From Thermoplasmata archaeon (GTDB lineage Archaea; Thermoplasmatota; Thermoplasmata; Thermoplasmatales; Thermoplasmataceae): a stretch of DNA of 11,998 bases. Under the pieces are notes generated by a model that was not told the origin of the DNA, did not search any database, and saw only the letters and a program-made list of their open reading frames with translations. Below, piece by piece: positions 7,444 to 11,998 of this stretch; within the stretch, counting starts at the first letter, position 1; every line of letters begins with the position of its first letter. A program made the position numbers and the translations under genes. The stretch spans positions 1 through 11,998 of the forward strand of contig JAKAYH010000031.1 in assembly GCA_021826835.1 (NCBI GenBank). The letters are read 5' to 3'.

Positions 7444-7726
7444 TCGCGTCAACTTTCTCCTTTATTTTAGTCTTGCATTTTTTTATTGTTCCACTTACTA
7501 TTTCTATGGTTATCCCAGTAAAGTTAGTCTTTATGTAAGAGCAAACTTTCTGTTTTTTAAATTGATCGGTCAGGAATATGTAAAATCCATCCGATTTGAA
7601 TTTTCTTTTTATATTAAAGAGCCGATTCAGAGAACTTTCCATCTTTAGCAATTCTTCTATGTTATTGCCATAGTAGACAAGAACATACCTCTTCCTGATC
7701 AAGGAGCTTTTCAATTGCACCTTCAT
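7430..7726 (-). CDS. rnp2: RNase P protein component 2 (Pop5 family), short form
   Basis: This 98-residue protein resembles archaeal Pop5, which pairs with Rpp30 and supports the catalytic RNA of RNase P in trimming the 5' leader of pre-tRNA. The RKRYVLV strand (11-17) matches the conserved RRYIAF opening, and IVSGTIKKCKTKI (76-88) matches the conserved GVSGTIKRxKRKF ending. Most family members have about 110-120 residues, so the middle loops and the N-terminal tail are trimmed here. Context supports the call, since archaeal Pop5 and Rpp30 genes often lie next to the L15e gene, and L15e starts 318 bases away on the other strand. Rpp30 is not in the window. The ATG (7726) forms an ATGA overlap with a 3-codon upstream ORF. 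No GGTG site is visible. The 3' end overlaps rfcL by 14 bases. Confidence 0.8.
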   Translation of the reverse strand: MKVQLKSSLIRKRYVLVYYGNNIEELLKMESSLNRLFNIKRKFKSDGFYIFLTDQFKKQKVCSYIKTNFTGITIEIVSGTIKKCKTKIKEKVDAINPL

Positions 7727-7815
7727 GAAGTCATTAGAAATAAATAATTACATTTTTAAAAATTTAGAAGTAATTATAAAAGTAGACATGTCCATTTTGG
7801 CAGTCTTATATATCA

Positions 7816-7838
7816 ATATTGACAAGTTGATTAGATAT
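7816..7838 (+). repeat. Two-part intergenic motif, copy 2
   Basis: ATATTGACAA (7816-7825) and ATTAGATAT (7830-7838) repeat the two blocks found at 3906-3930 in the same order. Here they lie just downstream of a plus-strand TATA-like sequence and just before ATG 7841. In both copies an ATGCA follows shortly after. Confidence 0.35.
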
Positions 7839-8004
7839 TAATGCAGTTTCATTTTTTAATATTATTTCCAAGACCAGACCACTTCAGGAGAATAATCCAA
7901 ATCATTGATTTATTTATGTTTTTATGCCATAATAAGACTGTTTATCATATGCGCTATAAGGCATTCGTATTAACAAAATAAATATTGTAAAGGTATTTAT
8001 TACA

Positions 8005-8014
8005 CTTAATAATA
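8005..8014 (+). promoter_or_regulatory. Probable TATA box of rpl15e
   Basis: CTTAATAATA is centred near 8009 and predicts a transcript from about 8035, giving a leader of roughly 9 bases before ATG 8044. A competing block TATTTATTA (7995-8003) would start the mRNA earlier. The choice decides whether the upstream ORF at 8014-8037 is transcribed. Confidence 0.4.
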
Positions 8015-8043
8015 TGCGTGACATTCTAACAGGGTAGAAAGAG

Positions 8044-8640
8044 ATGGATAGAGTTTCAGGTTCATACGATGTAGTAAAGGAAGCGTGGAAATCACTTAAA
8101 GAGTCAGAGATTTATAACATGCACAAACAGAGAATGATTGCATGGAGAAACGGTCCGGCAATGGAGAGATTGGAATATCCAACTAGGTTGGATAGAGCAA
8201 GAAATCTTGGTTACAAATCTAAAAGAGGATACGCCATAGTGAGAGCTAGGGTGAGAAGGGGAGGAAGCAACCGTCCGAAGATCATGGGAGGAAGAAGACC
8301 AAGAAGATTGGCTTACAATAAACTCACCAGAAAGAAGAGCCTACAATGGATTGCAGAAGAGAGAATTGCAGATAAATACCCAAATATGGAGGTACTAAAT
8401 TCATACTACGTTGGGGAAGATGGGTATTACAAATATTATGAAGCCATTCTTGTAGATAAGAACGTTCCAGAAATATTCAATGACAGAAAAATTTCATGGA
8501 TAGCTGAACCCCAAAACAAGGGAAGAGTATACAGGGGTCTTACCTCAGCTGGTTATAAGACTAGAGGATTAAGGACTGGTAGAAAAGGATCAGCAAAGAG
8601 CAGGCCATCAATAAGATCAAATAACAGACTCAGAAGATAA
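8044..8640 (+). CDS. rpl15e: Large ribosomal subunit protein L15e
   Basis: This 198-residue protein is the archaeal/eukaryotic-type L15e of the 50S subunit. It is strongly basic and carries the family's key stretches in order: [20 protein letters not shown] (46-65), the [12 protein letters not shown] block, [12 protein letters not shown], the near-invariant [17 protein letters not shown], and the C-terminal [18 protein letters not shown] followed by RPSIRSN. Length is normal. The N-terminus [16 protein letters not shown] fits homologues that begin MxxSMYxYIxxAWK. An upstream in-frame ATG (8014) is closed by TAG at 8035-8037, so ATG 8044 is the start. The tRNA-Ser gene follows after 11 bases in the same direction and may be co-transcribed. 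The Pop5 gene on the opposite strand keeps part of the usual archaeal neighbourhood. Confidence 0.97.
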   Translation: MDRVSGSYDVVKEAWKSLKESEIYNMHKQRMIAWRNGPAMERLEYPTRLDRARNLGYKSKRGYAIVRARVRRGGSNRPKIMGGRRPRRLAYNKLTRKKSLQWIAEERIADKYPNMEVLNSYYVGEDGYYKYYEAILVDKNVPEIFNDRKISWIAEPQNKGRVYRGLTSAGYKTRGLRTGRKGSAKSRPSIRSNNRLRR

Positions 8641-8651
8641 ACAATAGAGAT

Positions 8652-8733
8652 GCCGAGGTGGCCCAGCGGTACGGCGCCAGACTTGAGATCTGGTTCCCTT
8701 TGTGGATCGGGAGTTCGAATCTCCCTCTCGGCG
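8652..8733 (+). tRNA. tRNA-Ser (anticodon UGA)
   Basis: This 82-base class II tRNA has no encoded CCA. The acceptor stem GCCGAGG pairs with TCTCGGC (8726-8732) with one G-T pair, and the discriminator is G. The anticodon stem CCAGA/TCTGG closes the 7-base loop CTTGAGA, giving anticodon UGA for UCA serine codons. The T arm is GGGAG-TTCGAAT-CTCCC. The long variable region (TCC..GGA mini-stem) is as expected for serine tRNAs. It sits 11 bases after the rpl15e stop, with no clear promoter of its own. Confidence 0.93.
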
Positions 8734-8736
8734 TAC

Positions 8737-8743
8737 TTTTTTT
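8737..8743 (+). terminator. T-run terminator after tRNA-Ser
   Basis: Seven consecutive T residues begin 3 bases after the tRNA 3' end, a usual archaeal stop signal for the rpl15e/tRNA transcript. Confidence 0.5.
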
Positions 8744-8814
8744 GGTAGCATAAGAAGAATATTTTAAAATTGCAGGTTAAAATCACAATTTATGTACAAT
8801 ATTAGTTTTGCTCT

Positions 8815-8973
8815 TTAAAATTTCTTTGGTTTTTTATAACTGGATAATTCATTTTTACATTTGGGGCAAAGAGTTTGGGATTCTGGAAGTAGATCTGTTC
8901 TTATAATGTCATTCTCTTCTCTATCAATCTGGAAAAAGTCACCACATCTCTTACATCTTACCAGCATTTTCAC
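8815..8973 (-). CDS. Small zinc-ribbon protein of unknown function
   Basis: This is a 52-residue protein with two CxxC pairs, C7-K-R-C10 and C36-P-K-C39, about 25 residues apart, the pattern of a single zinc ribbon that holds one zinc ion. The first pair is followed by GDFFQID and the second by KNELSSYKKPKKF, a basic tail that could touch nucleic acid. I do not recognise the family. Archaeal zinc ribbons of this size occur in transcription, translation and as partners of larger proteins. The start is set at GTG 8973-8971 because GGTGAT ends 5 bases upstream, an ideal spacing. The ATG two codons later (8967) would be 11 bases from it. The gene is divergent from the MazG-like gene and convergent with the tRNA. 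Confidence 0.7.
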   Translation of the reverse strand: MKMLVRCKRCGDFFQIDREENDIIRTDLLPESQTLCPKCKNELSSYKKPKKF

Positions 8974-8978
8974 GCTAT

Positions 8979-8985
8979 ATCACCC
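8979..8985 (-). promoter_or_regulatory. Ribosome binding site of the zinc-ribbon gene; decides its start
   Basis: GGGTGAT on the minus strand matches the archaeal anti-Shine-Dalgarno complement and lies 5 bases before GTG 8973. The same AGGGTGAT string precedes rfcL. Confidence 0.6.
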
Positions 8986-9025
8986 TTGAAATCCAGTTCG
9001 GAAGTTTAAGGTATTTTTAATGTAG

Positions 9026-9032
9026 TTAATAT
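9026..9032 (+). promoter_or_regulatory. TATA box of the MazG-like gene
   Basis: TTAATAT is centred about 26 bases before ATG 9054, predicting a leaderless transcript. An out-of-frame ATG at 9031 would be upstream of the predicted transcription start. Confidence 0.4.
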
Positions 9033-9053
9033 GTCAGATAAATATAACAATAC

Positions 9054-9284
9054 ATGGTTAATAAAGAAATGCTAGATGAAATTTCTGCAGAGATTCATAA
9101 CGCGCGTCAAAAGTACAGAAGAATATCTAGTTTGCATGAGGCGCATTCAATAATTCTGGAAGAATTTGAAGAGTTCTGGTCAGCGGTAAAAAATAAAGAA
9201 GAACTAGAAAGGATAAGAAAGGAGTTAATCCAGGTAATAGTTGCAAGCATTATGACTTTAGAAGATGTGTTTAAGGCAGATTGA
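9054..9284 (+). CDS. MazG-like all-alpha NTP pyrophosphohydrolase superfamily mini-protein
   Basis: This 76-residue, all-helical protein resembles small MazG-like proteins. LHEAHSIILEEFEEFWSAVKN (27-47) carries the EExxE metal-binding helix (E36, E37, E40). The next helix, RIRKELIQVIVASIMTLEDV (53-72), aligns with the second metal helix. Active family members release pyrophosphate from (often non-canonical) nucleoside triphosphates as part of nucleotide pool cleaning. The second helix here reads ExxQ (E57, Q60) instead of the classic ExxD, a feature also seen in some short members, so activity is uncertain. It is much shorter than full MazG and probably forms dimers or tetramers. The ATG fits a leaderless promoter. 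There are no nucleotide-metabolism neighbours. The closest gene is the divergent zinc-ribbon gene. Confidence 0.7.
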   Translation: MVNKEMLDEISAEIHNARQKYRRISSLHEAHSIILEEFEEFWSAVKNKEELERIRKELIQVIVASIMTLEDVFKAD

Positions 9285-9348
9285 TTAAAGTTTCAGCAAA
9301 ATATGAAATATTCATAATTTCTGTGTCATCTAAATTAAATATCTGAAG

Positions 9349-9356
9349 CATATAAG
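9349..9356 (+). promoter_or_regulatory. TATA box of the first MFS gene; supports the TTG start
   Basis: CATATAAG is centred about 25-26 bases before TTG 9377, so transcription should start at that codon. A second AT-rich block (AAATTAAATAT, 9332-9342) would give a short leader instead. No GGTG ribosome binding site is visible. Confidence 0.5.
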
Positions 9357-9376
9357 GTATTTTACGGTGTTATCGT

Positions 9377-10612
9377 TTGCCAGACTTTCAGGAAGGTTCA
9401 GTAAGGAGCCTTCTTAAAAACAGAATTGTAGCTACAATATCATTTAATCAGTTTATACGAGTTTTTGGAAGGTCTCAGGCATGGATTTTTCTACCTTTGT
9501 ATCTTAATGAAATTCGAGATGTTCCTTATTTTACAATTGGTATTGTTCTATTTATAATGGCTGTAACATCAGTCCCATTTGGAATTTACGGGGGAAATCT
9601 AATGGACCGCCTTGGCAGGCGGAAGATGCTTCTTGTGGCCACTCCTGCTATCGCAATTCTATTCCTATTTATATCCGTAAGTATATTTCTTGATCTAAAT
9701 GTTTTGATCTTTTACATACTCCTTATATTAACAGAGCCTTTCATGAATATTCAGGGGTCGGCAGATAATGTCATAATTACTGATGCTACTACTGCGGCAG
9801 AAAGGACAAACGCCTTCGGTCTTGTGCGAATACTTCTCAATATAGGATTTGCAATTGGTCCAGCCATAGGAGGATTTATTGCAGGAATATCCTATGGGTA
9901 TATTTTTCTTGTACCTGCGATACTGACTTTAGTTGAAATGGTTCTCTATTTTCTGTATGTCCCAGAGACACTCAAAGCAGAAAACAGACAACCAAAAACA
10001 AGTGGTTTTAGTTTTCCTAGAAAAGATGTCGCCTTTGTCTTTGCCGTTTTTGCAATTTCTATAATGTTTCTAGTAATGGGGCAATGGGGTACAACTCTGA
10101 CATTGTTCTGGAAAGCATACGACAATATTTCTGATGTAGAGATTGGTATATTGTACGGAACGAATGGGTTGTATGTTGCAATTTTCCAAATGTATACTAA
10201 TAAAATATTCGCAGGCATAAGGGATCACATAAGGTTACTCATTGGTCTTAATATCTATGCATTTGGTTTTTTTGCTTTGATATTCTTCAGGAGTTTTTCG
10301 TTTCTTCTGATTGATGTATTTGTTCTTACTATGGCAGAAAACATAACAGCACCAATAATTAGTACAATCATCAGCAGACTAGCACCATACAACAAGAGAG
10401 GGCAATACTTTGGAGCATTCCAGGTCATCGCTGGAGTTATCGGGCCGAGTGCACCGGTTATGGGTACGTTTTTTATTCAGTATTTTCCTAGTAATCTGGG
10501 TATTCTTTGGATTGTAGTATTAGTGATAAGTTTGTTAATAACAGCAGTTACCCTGTTGTTCTGGGCAAGGATAGTAAAATATCAGGACGATTCTTTGTTA
10601 AGTAGCGGGTGA
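9377..10612 (+). CDS. MFS transporter (12 membrane segments)
   Basis: This 411-residue protein is a major facilitator superfamily carrier in the cytoplasmic membrane. About 12 hydrophobic segments form two bundles joined by a polar central loop near residues 195-210 (AENRQPKTSGFSF). Motif A of the loop between segments 2 and 3 is clear: GNLMDRLGRRK at 73-83 with D77. NIGFAIGPAIGGFIAG in the fifth segment fits the proline/glycine motif C of 12-segment drug/H+ antiporters, so an exporter is a reasonable guess, but the substrate cannot be read. The TTG start is supported by promoter spacing. The N-terminal tail before the first segment is about 15 residues long. The last 15 bases overlap the convergent second MFS gene. 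Confidence 0.88.
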   Translation: MPDFQEGSVRSLLKNRIVATISFNQFIRVFGRSQAWIFLPLYLNEIRDVPYFTIGIVLFIMAVTSVPFGIYGGNLMDRLGRRKMLLVATPAIAILFLFISVSIFLDLNVLIFYILLILTEPFMNIQGSADNVIITDATTAAERTNAFGLVRILLNIGFAIGPAIGGFIAGISYGYIFLVPAILTLVEMVLYFLYVPETLKAENRQPKTSGFSFPRKDVAFVFAVFAISIMFLVMGQWGTTLTLFWKAYDNISDVEIGILYGTNGLYVAIFQMYTNKIFAGIRDHIRLLIGLNIYAFGFFALIFFRSFSFLLIDVFVLTMAENITAPIISTIISRLAPYNKRGQYFGAFQVIAGVIGPSAPVMGTFFIQYFPSNLGILWIVVLVISLLITAVTLLFWARIVKYQDDSLLSSG

Positions 10613-11755
10613 AACCTTTTCTACCTTTAATAAAACAGGTATGGAGAGTGGCAGAAGTATAAGTGAGATTAATCCTAAAGAATACCAAGCTAGTTCTTTG
10701 TTTGAAGAGTATATTAGGGAAAATACAAACGCAATCAATGAACCCAACCCAATCTGAAAGGAATTCATAGTCGCAATGCTTAATGGAACAACAGTTTCAT
10801 CTGTTTCCAGGAGAACTACATAATAATATTCAGCAGAAAATATTGTTATACTGAAAATTCCCTCTGCAAGTGCTATTGCTCCTAATCCTGTAACATCGGC
10901 AAAAGGTATCAAAATAACAAGAAGTGATAGAAATATCACAAGACCCCCGGTAACAATAAGCGGCTTATATTTTCTTGCAAAGGGAAGTATGAAAATACCA
11001 AGAATTCCTGAGAAAAGTGCAATACTTCCCACCACCCCAGCGTCATTAACCGATCCGGTTCTAAAAAGGGTATAAGGGTTAAGATACTCAACCGCTGTAA
11101 AGTTTAATGCCCAATATCCGCCAATCCCCAAAGAAAGCAATAACATTAAAGGGGAAAAGGCTTTAGAAGCAATGCCTTTCATTGTTTTTCTGACAACCCC
11201 CGGATTAGGAATCATTGCAAGAGCGATTATGGAAGGAAGTGCCGTTATAATCCCGGCAATATAAAGTGAGGTTTGCCATGGTATGAACCTTCCAAGCTCA
11301 CCGAAGAGAATGATTCCAAAGCCACCGCCGGCTGCAAATGAGACATTGAACATCGTTATTTTGCCGTCAATATTCTTTTTGTCGATCTGCCCAAGCAAAA
11401 CTATACCTGAGGAGAAGAAGAATGCTGAGGCGATACCTACAAAGAATCTTGATACGAGGAAGATTATAAAATCTGGAGATAGGGGCGATAGAAACACCGA
11501 AATAGACATAATTATCATTCCCCACAGAGCCACATTTCTTGTTCCGATCCTTGAAGCTAAAAATCCTGAAGGGATTTGAAAAATTCCAGCTCCAAGAAGA
11601 AAGGACGATAGGATTAGCCCTGATCCAGATGATCCTTCTGCATAAGTTCCGCTGATAGAAGTAAGATAGGGCGACACATTATACCAATTCATTGCATACA
11701 CAAAACGAAGTATTAGCATAAGTGCAACTGACTGAACCGGCGTCAATTTTTTCAT
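10598..11755 (-). CDS. MFS transporter coupled to an asparagine synthase-like gene
   Basis: This is a 385-residue major facilitator superfamily membrane carrier with about 12 hydrophobic segments. The loop between segments 2 and 3 reads GFLASRIGTRN (64-74), a motif A variant in which the usual Asp is replaced by Ser68. That position normally takes part in the gating charge relay. Otherwise the topology is standard, with a basic central loop near 190-200 (VVRKTMKG). Its ATG overlaps the TGA of the upstream gene as ATGA, and GAGGGGA just before may act as a weak ribosome binding site, so the two are almost surely one operon with coupled translation. That suggests transport of a substrate or product of the asparagine synthase-like enzyme (inference). 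The substrate is unknown. Confidence 0.88.
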   Translation of the reverse strand: MKKLTPVQSVALMLILRFVYAMNWYNVSPYLTSISGTYAEGSSGSGLILSSFLLGAGIFQIPSGFLASRIGTRNVALWGMIIMSISVFLSPLSPDFIIFLVSRFFVGIASAFFFSSGIVLLGQIDKKNIDGKITMFNVSFAAGGGFGIILFGELGRFIPWQTSLYIAGIITALPSIIALAMIPNPGVVRKTMKGIASKAFSPLMLLLSLGIGGYWALNFTAVEYLNPYTLFRTGSVNDAGVVGSIALFSGILGIFILPFARKYKPLIVTGGLVIFLSLLVILIPFADVTGLGAIALAEGIFSITIFSAEYYYVVLLETDETVVPLSIATMNSFQIGLGSLIAFVFSLIYSSNKELAWYSLGLISLILLPLSIPVLLKVEKVSPAT

Positions 11756-11998
11756 AGGTCCCCTCTTATTTTTTCCGTATTTCCTAAAATGCCAGATCTT
11801 ATTGCGGAGGCGATCACACTCTTAAAGCCGGAGCCGTATTGGGCTGCCAGTTTCTTCGATTCAGAAAATTTTACATCGAATCCTGCTTCAATGGCACTTT
11901 TCCTCAATAAGAACTTTCCGACGCCTTTTGAAATATGCATTTCTCGGGGAAGACCTGCAAAAGAGTCTATTATATCATCATCAAGGTATGGAGTAATA
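11752..11998 (-). CDS. Asparagine synthase-like protein, C-terminal part (5' end outside window)
   Basis: The C-terminal 81 residues of an asparagine synthase-family protein are visible, and the frame stays open to the window edge. The ATG at 11940 is internal, because the codons before it read TPYLDDDIIDSFAGLPRE, which is family sequence. TPYLDDDIID, then KGVGKFLLRKSAIEAGF and ESKKLAAQYGSGF, match the end of the asparagine synthase ATP-pyrophosphatase domain (PxLDxxxxxxxxxxP, then KxxLRxAxxxxG, then RKKxAAQYGSG). In this family the enzyme adenylates a carboxylate with ATP and then forms an amide bond. Whether an N-terminal glutamine amidotransferase domain exists is not visible. Archaea often have short forms lacking it, with unknown substrates. 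It lies upstream of the MFS gene with a 4-base ATGA overlap. Confidence 0.82.
   Translation of the reverse strand, partial: ITPYLDDDIIDSFAGLPREMHISKGVGKFLLRKSAIEAGFDVKFSESKKLAAQYGSGFKSVIASAIRSGILGNTEKIRGDL

Larger units (their letters stand above)
7727..8043 (+). other. 317-base divergent intergenic region between rnp2 and rpl15e
   Basis: No convincing gene lies here. It holds AT-rich TATA-like blocks for rnp2 (minus, near 7757), a TATA-like CTTATATATC at 7805-7814 on the plus strand, the second copy of a two-part motif (7816-7838), and TATA-like CTTAATAATA at 8005-8014 for rpl15e. A 46-codon ORF (ATG 7841, stop 7979-7981) begins 31 bases after the centre of the 7805-7814 block, but its translation resembles nothing I know. 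A 7-codon ORF (8014-8037) ends just before rpl15e. The spare promoter could serve a small RNA, a mini-protein or a long rpl15e leader. Confidence 0.5.

Noticed and set aside
8652..8733. tRNA-Leu instead of tRNA-Ser
   Set aside because: The 5-bp stem CCAGA/TCTGG fixes the loop as CTTGAGA, so positions 34-36 are UGA. Reading GAG would require shifting the loop and losing U33.
8553..8786. 77-codon minus-strand ORF across the end of rpl15e and the tRNA-Ser gene
   Set aside because: Its REIRTPDPQ-type peptide is the well-known spurious translation antisense to class II tRNA genes, and the region is fully explained by L15e and the tRNA.
11283..11579. 98-codon plus-strand ORF inside the second MFS gene
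   Set aside because: It is antisense to a clear membrane transporter, low in complexity, and has no start signals. The same applies to the antisense ORFs at 4680-4868, 6183-6407 and 9946-10218.
1..11998. CRISPR array, insertion sequence, prophage or toxin-antitoxin system
   Set aside because: No regularly spaced direct repeats, transposase or integrase genes, terminal inverted repeats or toxin-like pairs were seen. The zinc-ribbon and MazG-like genes are divergent and do not form an operon.

Overview
The window comes from an archaeon, most likely an acidophilic euryarchaeon of the Thermoplasmatales lineage (inference). The evidence is a group II chaperonin subunit that closely resembles Thermoplasma thermosome beta, an archaeal-type RFC large subunit, ribosomal protein L15e, a Pop5-type RNase P protein, a tRNA without encoded CCA, AT-rich TATA/BRE promoters and GGTGAT ribosome binding sites. 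No insertion sequence, CRISPR array, phage gene or clear foreign island is visible. This is mostly compact housekeeping DNA.

Layout. Bases 1-621 hold the 3' end of an acyl-CoA dehydrogenase gene, which meets an oligosaccharide flippase gene tail to tail (618-2138, minus). The thermosome gene thsB (2233-3864, minus) shares a 212-base divergent promoter region with a DUF1805 gene (4077-4364, plus). A NUDIX hydrolase gene (4462-4950, plus) converges on a GHMP sugar kinase gene (4971-5963, minus). The RFC large subunit gene (6157-7443, plus) overlaps the tail of a short Pop5/RNase P gene (7430-7726, minus). A 317-base gap then precedes the L15e gene (8044-8640) and a class II tRNA-Ser(UGA) gene (8652-8733). 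Next come a 52-residue zinc-ribbon gene (8815-8973, minus) and a divergent MazG-like mini-gene (9054-9284, plus). The last third holds two MFS transporters in tail-to-tail overlap (9377-10612 plus; 10598-11755 minus). The second is coupled by an ATGA overlap to an upstream asparagine synthase-like gene that runs off the window end.

How the genes work together. Protein folding (thsB), replication clamp loading (rfcL), translation (rpl15e, tRNA-Ser) and tRNA 5' processing (rnp2) are represented. L15e with RNase P proteins is a recurrent archaeal neighbourhood, although here the two genes point away from each other. The flippase and the heptose-kinase-like GHMP protein could both serve surface glycan synthesis, but they are not adjacent. 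Many first genes have a TATA box centred about 26 bases before the start codon, as expected for leaderless mRNAs. rfcL and the zinc-ribbon gene instead have GGTGAT sites.

The signals most worth a second look are a two-part motif shared by two intergenic regions, short upstream ORFs that end at or just before the starts of the NUDIX, rnp2 and rpl15e genes, the unannotated zinc-ribbon mini-gene, and the transporter coupled to the asparagine synthase-like gene. I see no convincing novel multi-gene system.
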